Shown piece by piece: positions 1 through 8,884 of a stretch of DNA of 59,736 nucleotides; within the stretch, counting starts at the first letter, position 1, and every line of letters starts with the position of its first letter. This DNA comes from Candidatus Kapaibacterium sp. (lineage in GTDB: Bacteria; Bacteroidota; Ignavibacteria; Kapaibacteriales; UBA2268). A model generated the notes under the pieces. The model was not told the DNA's origin. It did not search any database and was given only the letters and a program-made list of their open reading frames with translations. The position numbers and the translations under genes are program-made. The stretch covers positions 1-59,736 of the forward strand of contig JAOABA010000037.1 in NCBI GenBank assembly GCA_026418625.1, read 5' to 3'.

Positions 1-764
1 CCAGTGCTATTGGAGGATGAAATTCTGGCTTGAACAAGATAAGCCTGACCTTTTTGCAGAGTAATGTTTTGAATATTCAACCCATTGGAATAAGTTTCAG
101 TAGCTGGGTCAATCCTGACACGGGTGCTGTCTTCAACGGCAACGATAACAAATTGTGATGGTGTTCTGCTATTTCCAACTGCATTTCGACCGTCTGAATT
201 ATAGGACATTACAAGGTATTCATCGCCTAAAACATCAGTCGGCAAGACAAGAAAAGCATCGCTTGTCGTAACTGCCTGAGATAAGGCATAAACTGTTACT
301 TCATCATCAGATGTTATATTAAAAGTTTGAACCGCAGGAGTTTCGTTTTGATTTCTTGACCAGTTGTTTCCACTGTCGTTATATCCTCTAAGTTCAAAAT
401 CATAATAGTGACGCTTGAAAACATAGATTTTACTTGGGTCAGTTATGGTAAAATCCTGTGTAAATGTTTGATTGTTAAAATTCTTAAAAGTTATTTTTCC
501 TTTAGTTGGAACTTCGGATGTTATGAAAATGTATATACTATCGTTTGGAATCTCAGGAGGGAAGTTAGTTCTTCCATTGTGAAAATTCGGCATAAAAGTA
601 AGCCAAAAATCAGTTCCTTTGCTATCAAAACTAATGTCAGACGATTTTAGATTTGCAAATGAAAAAAACAGTAAAAACAAAAAAATGTAAGTAATTTTTA
701 TATTATTTTTGAAATTGAAGTAATATAATTCTCTATTTTTTCTTAAATTTTTTCGAGTTTTCAT
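1..764 (-). CDS. IgGFc-binding-like secreted protein, N-terminal part
   Basis: The reverse strand is open from an ATG at 764-762 to the window edge (254 codons), so the C-terminus lies outside. A basic N-terminus and a hydrophobic stretch around residues 30-40 form a signal peptide or anchor. The mature part opens with DSKGTDFWLTFMPNFHN, which resembles the start of the bacterial IgGFc-binding N-terminal domain (GTDFW/Y-x-x-FPPN). The rest is beta-rich with Thr/Ser-rich segments, as in Bacteroidota surface proteins that usually end in a sorting tail. The family call is from motif memory only; surface export is an inference. It is divergent from the SpoU gene. Confidence 0.6.
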   Translation of the reverse strand, partial: MKTRKNLRKNRELYYFNFKNNIKITYIFLFLLFFSFANLKSSDISFDSKGTDFWLTFMPNFHNGRTNFPPEIPNDSIYIFITSEVPTKGKITFKNFNNQTFTQDFTITDPSKIYVFKRHYYDFELRGYNDSGNNWSRNQNETPAVQTFNITSDDEVTVYALSQAVTTSDAFLVLPTDVLGDEYLVMSYNSDGRNAVGNSRTPSQFVIVAVEDSTRVRIDPATETYSNGLNIQNITLQKGQAYLVQARISSSNST

Positions 765-852
765 AACTGCTTGATATTAATTTAAGGTTTTAAAGACATT
801 AATTTGTATATAATATTTTGCTTAACTTTATTTAAATTTTAACAAACCTAAA

Positions 853-1404
853 ATGCGAAAATTACTTAATGCAGAAATAAAAAAAATCAGGTTAAATCCA
901 GAAAAAACAAAAGAGATAACCAGAAACCCAATTACTTTAATGCTCGATAATGTAAGAAGTCTATATAATGTCGGTTCAATATTTAGAACCTGTGATGCAG
1001 CACTTGCCAAAGAATTAATACTAACTGGATTTACACCGTATCCACCAAGAGCTGAAATTGAAAAAACAGCTTTAGGTGCGGTTGAGACTGTCCCTTGGAG
1101 ATACTTTAAAAGCACAGCTGAGGCAGTTGAAAAGCTCAAAAACGAAGGAAATAAAATTATTGCAGTTGAAATCACCGATGATTCCCGAAAATATGATGAT
1201 TTAACTTTTGATGATTTTCCATTATGCTTAATTTTGGGAAATGAACTTACAGGAATTGATAACGATATTCTTTCTCTCTGCGATTCAGCAATCGAAATTC
1301 CGATGTATGGCGTGAAACATTCATTAAACGTCAGTGTCGCAGCTGGCATAGTTCTTTTTGAAGCCGTAAAAATTTGGAAATCCATCAAAAACAGTAACAC
1401 ATAA
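853..1404 (+). CDS. SpoU/TrmH-family RNA 2'-O-methyltransferase
   Basis: This 183-residue protein has the three SpoU/TrmH motifs. Motif 1 is DNVRSLYNVGSIFRTCDA (residues 32-49, with the catalytic-type Arg at 45), motif 2 is LILGNELTGI (126-135), and motif 3 is IPMYGVKHSLNVSVAAGI (149-166). These build the SAM-binding trefoil knot. It is short for the family: only the catalytic domain is present, without the N-terminal RNA-binding domain of rRNA Gm methylases, so a tRNA target is possible but the substrate cannot be assigned. The ATG at 853 follows an AT-rich leader without a strong ribosome binding site. An overlapping opposite-strand open frame is a shadow. Confidence 0.9.
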   Translation: MRKLLNAEIKKIRLNPEKTKEITRNPITLMLDNVRSLYNVGSIFRTCDAALAKELILTGFTPYPPRAEIEKTALGAVETVPWRYFKSTAEAVEKLKNEGNKIIAVEITDDSRKYDDLTFDDFPLCLILGNELTGIDNDILSLCDSAIEIPMYGVKHSLNVSVAAGIVLFEAVKIWKSIKNSNT

Positions 1405-1455
1405 TTTTTAATTTTGTTTCCTGATTATTTTACTTTTTTTGATTTATTAATTAAT

Positions 1456-2214
1456 ATGAAATTAAAATTTGCAATACCGAACAATCCAATCTTTAAAGAT
1501 TTTTATTCAATCTCAAATAATGAAGTGGAAATAACCCTAACCGAAGAGAAAAACTGCATCGATTTGATTTCCACCAATAGAGTGAACGCGGCAGTTTTGT
1601 CGCCATTAGGTTATAGCCGAGGTGTAGCCATATCCGATTATAGAATTATCCCGGGTCCGGTTTTAGCTCTTAAAGGTTATACAGGCTTTTCCTCAGTATA
1701 TTTTCGGGACAATCTTACTGATATTATAAATTCATTTGCAGATAATCCTGATGATTTTATAAGTATTGCTTCCAGAATAATATTATCTGAAAAATATGAT
1801 TTAACAATTAATCCTGAAATTTTTTCAAAAGAAATTGACAATCAGATAGAAAATTCTGATATTATTATTTCATCAAGAGAAAGCAAAATGCACAAACCAA
1901 TTCTTGATATAAGCGAAGATTGGTTCGATACATTCGAAATTCCTCTTATTTTAGGCTTTTGGGTTATTAATGCTCATTTAGAAGGTATTAACTTTCATTC
2001 TATTATTAATTCTATTACTAACCCAAATTTATTAAAAGAAGAAATGGTTATTGAAAAATTAAACGATAAGGTTTTAAGAGAGCCAAGGAAAGGAATAATC
2101 CTTAGATGGTGGAACGAAGAAATTGAATTTGCTTTGGAAGAAACCATTAAATTACTTTTCTATCATCAATATATAAAAGATATTGCTGCGGTAAAAATTT
2201 TTGGCAGAGATTAA
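1456..2214 (+). CDS. MqnA/MqnD-like protein (futalosine menaquinone pathway family)
   Basis: About 252 residues. The N-terminal pattern KLKFAIPNNPIFKDF, followed by a segment ending STNRVNAAVLSPLGYSRG and IIPGPVLALKGYTG, resembles MqnA (chorismate dehydratase) and related periplasmic-binding-fold proteins, which make 3-enolpyruvylbenzoate or act in later futalosine steps. The C-terminal helical region (EPRKGIILRWWNEEIEFALE) also fits that fold. I took the ATG at 1456; the frame also opens from a TTG at 1414, which is less likely. No other menaquinone gene is in the window, so the exact reaction is uncertain. Confidence 0.6.
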   Translation: MKLKFAIPNNPIFKDFYSISNNEVEITLTEEKNCIDLISTNRVNAAVLSPLGYSRGVAISDYRIIPGPVLALKGYTGFSSVYFRDNLTDIINSFADNPDDFISIASRIILSEKYDLTINPEIFSKEIDNQIENSDIIISSRESKMHKPILDISEDWFDTFEIPLILGFWVINAHLEGINFHSIINSITNPNLLKEEMVIEKLNDKVLREPRKGIILRWWNEEIEFALEETIKLLFYHQYIKDIAAVKIFGRD

Positions 2215-2523
2215 TTTTATTTATATCCAAATTTATGAAGTATAAATAGGAATATTTAGTAAATTCTTAAGATGTAAATTTGTGTTATACTTGCTTCTAT
2301 CACAACAAAGCATTTTCAAAACGCCTTTTTTAATATTTTTATTTTATTATTTTTTGTAACTTTAAATCTTATTATTTGTTATTTCTTCGAGACTTTTCTG
2401 GAGAAATATTTTTTTTATTTAACTTTTTTTTGAAGAAGAAGAAAAGATTTTTTTTTGTATAATGTTTGTAAATTTTAATTTGTGGATTAAAGCTATAGTA
2501 ATTTTGGCCAATAAAAGAGTTAA
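2215..2523. other. AT-rich intergenic gap
   Basis: This 309-base gap holds T-rich low-complexity sequence and no convincing gene, tRNA or strong hairpin. It presumably contains the promoter of the CotH-type gene, but I could not place a promoter with confidence. Confidence 0.5.
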
Positions 2524-5500
2524 ATGTTGAAAAAATTGATTCTTATTATTTTTATTTGCTCTTTGATAATAGCAGCAAAATCTGAGGACATTAAAATTAA
2601 TGAATTAATGCCCAAAAATGCTTTTTCATTGTTCAATAATGATTACAAAGCTTATGACTGGATAGAATTATACAATACTTCACCAAATTCAATCAATCTA
2701 AAAAACTATCGCATTTATGATAAAAATGATTATGCAAAAGCATATATACTACCCGATACAGTAATTCCCCCAAAATCTTTTTTGAATTTATTTGCAAGTG
2801 GAATTGACACAGTTGTAACAAATGCTTTTTCAATAGAATCATCGGGTTATGGAGTTAATCAAAGCGTTTTATTAGCAGGCTATAGATTTGATTACCTCAG
2901 GGTGTATGGAGATTTTGAGATTTATGTCGAAGTTCCTTCGATTGAACCATTTGAAAATGGTTCACCCCATTGTGGGTTATTTGTATCGGAAAAACTTGAC
3001 GATAAATCCCCGTTCGTTGCTCTTTATTATCAAAATATTAACTATTCAAATTCATATTGGTTTTGTTACAGGGATTCAGTCTTAGTTACGCCTAAATATG
3101 AATTACCTCAATTTATAAATCCTAATCGAGTTGGCCATTTAAGGATGAAAAGAATAGGAGATACAGTATATGCTTACTGTGAAGACAAAGAGGGTTATGT
3201 CTTTCAAACAAGCAGCAGATTCTTTGCAGCCAAATATGTTTATATTGGCATCGCTACTGCAAGTTCAGATATGTACAGAATCACCCGCTTTTCATTCAGA
3301 AATTTAAAAATTAACGGTCAAAATTATGACTTTAAAAAACTATATAACTTTGAAATAAACACCAAAATTTCAGGTAAGAAATATTTATCTAAGGAAATTC
3401 ATACTAATTTTAAATTATCTGAAGAAGGCGAAACTGTTTATCTTTGGAATCCCGAAGGAGAGCTTATAGATTCATTTAAATTTCCCAAAATGACTCCCGA
3501 TGTTTCCATTGGAAGACTACCAGACGGCTCTGATTCAATCTTTTTTTTCAGAAAAGGAACGCCCTCAAAATCAAATAATATCTCAGAATTTTATCTTGGC
3601 ATAACCGAAGCCCCTTCTTTTTCTGCTTCGTCGAGTTGGTTTAATGAAACTACAAAAGTTCAAATAATCAATATTGATTCTTCTCAAAAGATATATTATA
3701 CTCTTGATGGTTCTGTCCCTACAACTAATTCAGAACATTATGATAATCAAGAATTTGAAATTAATAAAAACACAGTAATCAAAGCAATGGCTTTTAAAGA
3801 TAATTATCTTCCAAGCGAGATAATTACAAAAACTTTTTTTATGAATGAGTCATCATCTTTGCCTGTTGTTTCGATTTCCTGCGAAATTTCTGAATTGACC
3901 AACGAAGACAAAACAGGAATGTTCGATAGAAGATTCGAAGATATTAGATCAACTATCAATTTTGAATTTTTTGATAAAAATAAAAATTTGGTCTTCAACT
4001 CGCCAATGGAAATGCGGCTTTTTGGGCATGGAGTTGCAAGAGGTTGGTCTCAACCTTCACTTCGTCTTGACACACGTAAATATCTTGGAAGTAAAAATCT
4101 TAATTATAAATTCTTTGGAGAAAATTCGCTTAGTGAATATGAAACTTTAAGGTTAAGAAACTCAAGCGGGGATTGGACTCATTCATTCTTGAGAGATGTC
4201 TTTGTTTCTGAATTAGCAAAAAGAATTCCATCTCAACTTTCGGCTTCTTTTCAACCAGTTCTATCTTTCATCAATGGTGAATTCTTTGGGCTATATAACT
4301 TAAGAGAGCATCTAAACGAAAGTTTTTTAGCTGTTAAATATAATATACCTGAAGATTCAATTAACATAATTCGCAATTTTACAGAAGTTACTGCTGGTTC
4401 AGTAAATTCTTTATTTAGATTCTTGGATTTTCTATTTAAATCCAATATTGAGGATAGCACTGTAATTAAAGAAATTAGGAAAAATTTAGATTTAAATAAT
4501 ATTTTTGATTATACAATATTATCATTATATACTTCAAATTATGACTGGCCCTTTAATAACATAATTGCTTGGCAGTCAATGCAGTATGACGGGCGATGGA
4601 GATTTATTTGTAACGATTTCGATTGGTCTTTCGGGCTTGATAACTATGTAACTCACCCGGAAAATGACTGTGTTTTCAGATTTTTTGCCAATAGAGATTC
4701 TTCAGGTTGGTTGTTTTCAAAAATTGTTACTAAACTTTTAGAAAACCAAAATTTAAAGAATAAATTTCTAAATAGAGCTGCAGATTTGCTAAATTCTACA
4801 TTTTTAAGCGATCCTGTAATACAGCTTATTGACAGTGTCCACCATCTTTATGAACAGGAAATTGACAGGCAAAGAGCCAAACATTCGGACTGTATGGAGT
4901 TTAGAGATGAAAGCCATCAAGCTATGATTGATTTTGCTGAAAAACGTCCTGATATCCTCCGACAACATATTGTTGAACAATTTAACTTATCCGGAACGGC
5001 TAAATTGAAATTAAGTAGCAATATTAAAAATCTGAAAATTCGTGTAAATTCCTTACTCATAGATTTGAACAAACCATTTGAAGGTATTTACTTCAAAGAT
5101 GTCCCAATTGATATTAAAATTGTTAATTCAAACAATTACGAGTTTGTAGGTTGGTCAAAGAAAGACATTCCCAACCAAAGTTACCTAAAATTAATTCTCG
5201 AAGATTCAACAGAACTTATCGCAATTTTCAAGGTTGATGCAGAATTACAACCAATTGTGATCAATGAAATTATGTATAAACCATCGAATGATAAAGATTG
5301 TCGGGATTGGTTCGAGCTTTACAACCCTAACAACAGAGAACTTATTTTGGATGGTTATGTTTTCAAAGATGACAATGATGCTCATATTTATAACTTTCCT
5401 AATAGTACAGTCATTCCTCCTTTTGGTTATTTAGTTGTATCCGAAAATCCAACTGAGTTCAAAAAGTTTTATTCTGATGTAAGCAATATTATAGGTGGAT

Positions 5501-6003
5501 TCTCTTTTGGAATTGGAACAAAAGACAAAATAAGAATTTTCGACTCTTTTGGCGTTTTGGTGGATTCGGTAGAATATAAAAATTCGGTTCCTTGGCCCCT
5601 TGGAGCTGATGGAACGGGATATAGCATTGAATTGACAAATCCCACCTTGGATAATAACAGAGGTGAAAATTGGAAAGTTAGCTCTATTTTTCTTGGAACA
5701 CCCGGAAAAGCTAATTCAACTTTTTCCTCAGTTGAAAAATTCTATTTAACAGCAAACCAATACTTTAAAGTATATCCCAATCCTGCTAATGATTATATAA
5801 CAATTTCAATAGATAATTCAATTAATGATGATAATAGTTTTGTCAAAGAAAACCAAATAAACATTTATAATAGCCTTGGTGAATGCGTAATATCTGAGAG
5901 ACAAAAATTTGAAAACAAATACCGGATTAAGATTTCAGAGTTAGCACCGGGTTTCTATTTCATTAAGTATTCAGACCTCGTAACATATTTTATTAAGATT
6001 TAA
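2524..6003 (+). CDS. Secreted CotH-kinase protein with lamin-tail domains and T9SS sorting tail
   Basis: This is a 1159-residue exported multidomain protein. Residues 1-20 are a signal peptide. A first lamin-tail domain starts at INELMPKNAF (about 24-100) and seems to be split by a concanavalin-like insert (about 120-275). A chitobiase/FN3-like segment follows (YYTLDGSVPTTN, about 395-440), then a CotH-like kinase fold (about 450-810, with FICNDFDWSFGLDNY as the metal/ATP-site-like motif). A second lamin-tail domain follows (INEIMYKPSNDKDCRDWFEL, about 915-1050). The tail carries YPNPANDYITIS and ends GFYFIKYSDLVTYFIKI, a type A T9SS sorting domain. CotH proteins phosphorylate proteins or glycans at surfaces; the substrate here is unknown. 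Confidence 0.85.
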   Translation: MLKKLILIIFICSLIIAAKSEDIKINELMPKNAFSLFNNDYKAYDWIELYNTSPNSINLKNYRIYDKNDYAKAYILPDTVIPPKSFLNLFASGIDTVVTNAFSIESSGYGVNQSVLLAGYRFDYLRVYGDFEIYVEVPSIEPFENGSPHCGLFVSEKLDDKSPFVALYYQNINYSNSYWFCYRDSVLVTPKYELPQFINPNRVGHLRMKRIGDTVYAYCEDKEGYVFQTSSRFFAAKYVYIGIATASSDMYRITRFSFRNLKINGQNYDFKKLYNFEINTKISGKKYLSKEIHTNFKLSEEGETVYLWNPEGELIDSFKFPKMTPDVSIGRLPDGSDSIFFFRKGTPSKSNNISEFYLGITEAPSFSASSSWFNETTKVQIINIDSSQKIYYTLDGSVPTTNSEHYDNQEFEINKNTVIKAMAFKDNYLPSEIITKTFFMNESSSLPVVSISCEISELTNEDKTGMFDRRFEDIRSTINFEFFDKNKNLVFNSPMEMRLFGHGVARGWSQPSLRLDTRKYLGSKNLNYKFFGENSLSEYETLRLRNSSGDWTHSFLRDVFVSELAKRIPSQLSASFQPVLSFINGEFFGLYNLREHLNESFLAVKYNIPEDSINIIRNFTEVTAGSVNSLFRFLDFLFKSNIEDSTVIKEIRKNLDLNNIFDYTILSLYTSNYDWPFNNIIAWQSMQYDGRWRFICNDFDWSFGLDNYVTHPENDCVFRFFANRDSSGWLFSKIVTKLLENQNLKNKFLNRAADLLNSTFLSDPVIQLIDSVHHLYEQEIDRQRAKHSDCMEFRDESHQAMIDFAEKRPDILRQHIVEQFNLSGTAKLKLSSNIKNLKIRVNSLLIDLNKPFEGIYFKDVPIDIKIVNSNNYEFVGWSKKDIPNQSYLKLILEDSTELIAIFKVDAELQPIVINEIMYKPSNDKDCRDWFELYNPNNRELILDGYVFKDDNDAHIYNFPNSTVIPPFGYLVVSENPTEFKKFYSDVSNIIGGFSFGIGTKDKIRIFDSFGVLVDSVEYKNSVPWPLGADGTGYSIELTNPTLDNNRGENWKVSSIFLGTPGKANSTFSSVEKFYLTANQYFKVYPNPANDYITISIDNSINDDNSFVKENQINIYNSLGECVISERQKFENKYRIKISELAPGFYFIKYSDLVTYFIKI

Positions 6004-6100
6004 GCCTTTTTTCTCTCAAAGAAAACTGAAATAATAATTGAATTTGCAATGATTTCTCAGGAACTTTGGATTTGTTTTCTCAATTTTCTGTTCTTTTTAT

Positions 6101-6139
6101 TCTGTCTGCTTGACAGAGTTGTCTTGTTTATCAAACAAG
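6101..6139. repeat. Two small hairpins between convergent genes
   Basis: TCTGTC at 6101-6106 pairs with GACAGA at 6112-6117, and CTTGTTT at 6123-6129 pairs with AAACAAG at 6133-6139. They lie between the ends of the CotH gene (+) and the barrel gene (-) and could aid bidirectional termination. Neither has a clean U-tract, so this is only a suggestion. Confidence 0.3.
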
Positions 6140-6215
6140 AATGTTTGTAAAACAAGTAGATTAAAATCCTGTTTAAAGAAAATAAGAATAGAAAATAACT
6201 GTTAAATTATGAATT

Positions 6216-6956
6216 TTAGAAAGGAATACCGAAAATCAAGGAGAGGAAAATACCGCCAAAATTATGTATAGGTTTTCCCTCTATGCTTTCCAAGCCATCT
6301 CCACCGAAAGGAATGTAGTAATATCTAATATTAACTCCCGATCTGGATTTAGAAGTTATACCGAAGAAAGCACCGAGGTCAACAAAAAAATTAAATCTTG
6401 TATAAAAATTTGCATAGCCAAATGAATTAAAAAATTCACGTTCGTAGGGTGTAGACATTATAAAAGATGGTCCTAACCCAGCGGAGATAAATGGCTTAAA
6501 GTTATCTGATAATTCATCCTCGAAAAGAATTTTTCTAATACCAAGCGATAGAGGGAACATAAAAAGTCGGTTAATCTTTCCCGGAACTCTGTAAGAGCCG
6601 TCCGGATAGAGATATTCTATTTCGTCAGTATTTCTTGCTCCGGAAATATAAAGATTAGTAAATATCTGTGTGCTTTTGTCCAAAGCCCATTGAACAAAAA
6701 ATCCAGCGCCAACTCCATTATCGGAGAATAATAAATTAAAGCCCCACATATCCCCAAAATTTGAGACTTCTCCATCGCCAACTTTTATCAAAGGTCGAGG
6801 AGATTCAAATATAAAAACAGTATCGGGATTAAATGGCTTAACAGGCTCTCCTTTTGTCTGGGCAAAGCCATTGGAAAATGAAATTAATCCAAAAATCAAT
6901 ATTATTATTAATCTAAACATTTTTTTTTCAATTGCCCTTTTAAAACGAATAATCAT
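6216..6956 (-). CDS. Outer-membrane beta-barrel-like protein
   Basis: The 246-residue product has a signal peptide; the better start may be the internal ATG at 6920, giving MFRLIIILIFGLISFSNGFAQ and a typical cleavage site. The mature chain has alternating amphipathic strands rich in Gly and aromatics (for example GAGFFVQWALDKSTQIF and FKPFISAGLGPSF). It ends in Phe (SLIFGIPF), as outer-membrane barrels often do for BAM recognition. The specific role is not recognisable. It is convergent with the CotH gene and divergent from NIF3. Confidence 0.6.
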   Translation of the reverse strand: MIIRFKRAIEKKMFRLIIILIFGLISFSNGFAQTKGEPVKPFNPDTVFIFESPRPLIKVGDGEVSNFGDMWGFNLLFSDNGVGAGFFVQWALDKSTQIFTNLYISGARNTDEIEYLYPDGSYRVPGKINRLFMFPLSLGIRKILFEDELSDNFKPFISAGLGPSFIMSTPYEREFFNSFGYANFYTRFNFFVDLGAFFGITSKSRSGVNIRYYYIPFGGDGLESIEGKPIHNFGGIFLSLIFGIPF

Positions 6957-7054
6957 CTGATATAATTGCAGGTTAAAATAAATTTTGTATTTTAGTAATC
7001 TAAAAATTGAAATTTTTATTATTTAAGCAAAATCTGAAAGATGCAGAGCCGAAA

Positions 7055-7891
7055 ATGCAATTAAATAATCTGCTTGATGAAATAAACGTCATTTTGCCGT
7101 GGGACTCGGCTTTAGAAAATGATAAAGTAGGATTGCAGATTAAGGTTAACGATGGAGAAGTTAGAAAAATACTTGTTACAATTGAAGTCAACGATGAAGT
7201 CGTTGATGAGGCTGTCATAAATAAATGTGATACCATAATAACTTTTCACCCCCTTATCTACTATCCTTTAGCTACGATTACAGAATCCGAAAGAGCTTCC
7301 AGAATTTGCATAAAATTAATACAGAATAATATAAATCTTATTTCTATTCACACAGCTTACGACGTTTACTCAAAAGGAACAAGCAGATTAATTTCTGATA
7401 GATTAGATTTAGTCTTCATTGATTACTTAGACAAAAATACAAAATACAATGACTGTGGTCTGGGAGTTATCTCCCGTTTCAAAAAACCCGTTAGCTCAGA
7501 TTTTCTAATAGAGAAATTATCAGATTTATTTTCCTCTCCAGTCAGATTTTGCTATGGGAAAAAAAATTTGATTGAAACTGTGGGTATAATCGGTGGCAGC
7601 GGTTCTTCTTATCTCGATAAAGCTATTTCAAAGGATTTAGATGCTTTTATAACTGCTGATGTCTCGTATCATAAATTTCATCAGGCAAAGGATAAAATCT
7701 TACTGGCTGATATAGGGCATTACGAGATGGAGGTTTTCGTAGTTGAGGGATTAACAAATTTAATGACAGATATACTAAAAAGTTATGAGGATATTTCTGT
7801 GCTACCGTCTATGGTTCATACTAATCCAGTAAATTATTATCCAAAAGGAAATTTTATTGAAAATCAAAAAAAATTATTAGTTAAATATTAA
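7055..7891 (+). CDS. Nif3-like dinuclear metal centre protein
   Basis: About 278 residues from the ATG at 7055; an in-frame TTG at 7007 would add 16 residues and is less likely. Family metal-ligand regions are visible: TFHPLIYYPL (His65, usually HHP), SIHTAYD (His99, Asp103) and near the C-terminus DIGHYEMEVF. These give the His/Asp/Glu set of the YbgI/NIF3 hexameric ring proteins. The usual second His of HHP is Phe here, so occupancy of one metal site could differ. The cellular function of the family is not settled. It lies 11 bases upstream of a zinc-ribbon protein gene, a common partner. Confidence 0.85.
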   Translation: MQLNNLLDEINVILPWDSALENDKVGLQIKVNDGEVRKILVTIEVNDEVVDEAVINKCDTIITFHPLIYYPLATITESERASRICIKLIQNNINLISIHTAYDVYSKGTSRLISDRLDLVFIDYLDKNTKYNDCGLGVISRFKKPVSSDFLIEKLSDLFSSPVRFCYGKKNLIETVGIIGGSGSSYLDKAISKDLDAFITADVSYHKFHQAKDKILLADIGHYEMEVFVVEGLTNLMTDILKSYEDISVLPSMVHTNPVNYYPKGNFIENQKKLLVKY

Positions 7892-7902
7892 GTGGAAAAA
7901 TT

Positions 7903-8646
7903 ATGGAGAATCAACTTCTATACCTTGCATCACTTTCAAAAATTGATCAAAAACTCGATGAATTAAATGATGAATACGGAGACCTCCCCGAAAAAGTTAG
8001 AGAACAAAAAGCTAAAGTTTCTGAAATTACATCAATGCTCGAAGAAACAAAACAAATTCTTGAAGATGTCCGAAATTTTATTGCAAATAGCAAAATAACT
8101 TTGACGGAGTTAAAAGACAAAGAGGAAAAACTATCCAAACAACAATTCAAAGTAAGAAACAATAAGGAATTCGATGCTATTACTAAGGAAATTGAGCACG
8201 CAAGATCGGAATTCAATAGAATTACTACAGAATTAAGAACTGTCAACGTTAAGGAAGAAAATCTTTTGCTGACACTCGAGCAACAGGAACGAGAGCTAAA
8301 AGAAGCACAAGCAGAATTGGATGAATTACTTGAAGAAGAGAATGAAATTTCTTCAAATCAAAACGATGAACTTAATGAGTTAAATAAATTAAAAAAATCA
8401 ATAAAAGCTAAAATTTCAAAGAAAAATCTTGAGGAATACAAACGTATTCGTTTGCTTCACAAAGATGCAGTTGTATTAATTAAAAAGAATAGCTGTTCTG
8501 GTTGTTATAGCAATGTTCCTCCCCAAAAAATAGTTGAAATAAGAAATAATCTTGATCATCTTTTTTATTGCGAACATTGTGGCAGAATTCTTTATCCAGA
8601 AGAAATTCAAATTGATAAGAAAATTCTGACTATTACAACTTATTAA
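7903..8646 (+). CDS. Coiled-coil protein with C4 zinc ribbon (DUF164/CT398 family)
   Basis: The 247-residue product has a long heptad-rich helical hairpin (about residues 10-185) followed by a C-terminal zinc ribbon with Cys198-x2-Cys201 and Cys223-x2-Cys226. This is the layout of the FlgZ/CT398 zinc-ribbon family. It is probably co-transcribed with the NIF3-like gene 11 bases upstream. Nucleic-acid or protein binding is plausible for the ribbon but is an inference. A terminator candidate follows at 8722-8750. Confidence 0.85.
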   Translation: MENQLLYLASLSKIDQKLDELNDEYGDLPEKVREQKAKVSEITSMLEETKQILEDVRNFIANSKITLTELKDKEEKLSKQQFKVRNNKEFDAITKEIEHARSEFNRITTELRTVNVKEENLLLTLEQQERELKEAQAELDELLEEENEISSNQNDELNELNKLKKSIKAKISKKNLEEYKRIRLLHKDAVVLIKKNSCSGCYSNVPPQKIVEIRNNLDHLFYCEHCGRILYPEEIQIDKKILTITTY

Positions 8647-8721
8647 TACATAAAACAAAACTGATAAGATTTTTTGCTTGGAAGATTTTTTTTAAGCTTC
8701 CTAAATATTAAATTTGCATTT

Positions 8722-8750
8722 GGAATACCATCAAGTTGGAATTCCTTTTT
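8722..8750 (+). terminator. Rho-independent terminator of the NIF3/zinc-ribbon operon
   Basis: GGAAT (8722-8726) pairs with ATTCC (8741-8745), then an A/A mismatch, then CCA (8728-8730) pairs with TGG (8737-8739) around a 6-base loop. T5 and a further T-rich run follow directly. Placement 76 bases after the zinc-ribbon stop fits termination of that operon. Confidence 0.55.
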
Positions 8751-8811
8751 GTTTTATTATCGGAGAAAAAAATTAATGGATCCCGACTCAGTTCGGAAAA
8801 TTTTATTCAAA

Positions 8812-8884
8812 ATAAATATCACGCTGGGAATCTAATCAATAATTTTTCCCTCCGTGATATTTATCTTCCAATTGGAGGGAAAAA
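8812..8884 (+). promoter_or_regulatory. Structured mRNA leader with alternative pairings covering the RBS
   Basis: Structure 1: ATAAATATCACG (8812-8823) pairs perfectly with CGTGATATTTAT (8853-8864). Inside it, GGGAA (8826-8830) pairs with TTCCC (8846-8850). This leaves the ribosome binding site free. Structure 2: TTTTTCCCTCC (8843-8853) pairs perfectly with GGAGGGAAAAA (8874-8884), which contains the Shine-Dalgarno sequence and the A of the start codon. The two share 8846-8853 and cannot form together. That is the layout of a translational switch or attenuator. A small CCGA/TCGG hairpin (8783-8796) lies upstream. I do not recognise an M-box or yybP-ykoY consensus. Function is inferred. Confidence 0.6.

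Noticed and set aside
408-650. 80-codon plus-strand frame near the window start
   Set aside because: It is antisense to the IgGFc-binding-like gene, whose reverse-strand frame is longer and has a signal peptide and domain motif.
828-1400. Long opposite-strand open frame over the SpoU gene
   Set aside because: It lies entirely over a gene with clear SpoU motifs and has no recognisable domain.
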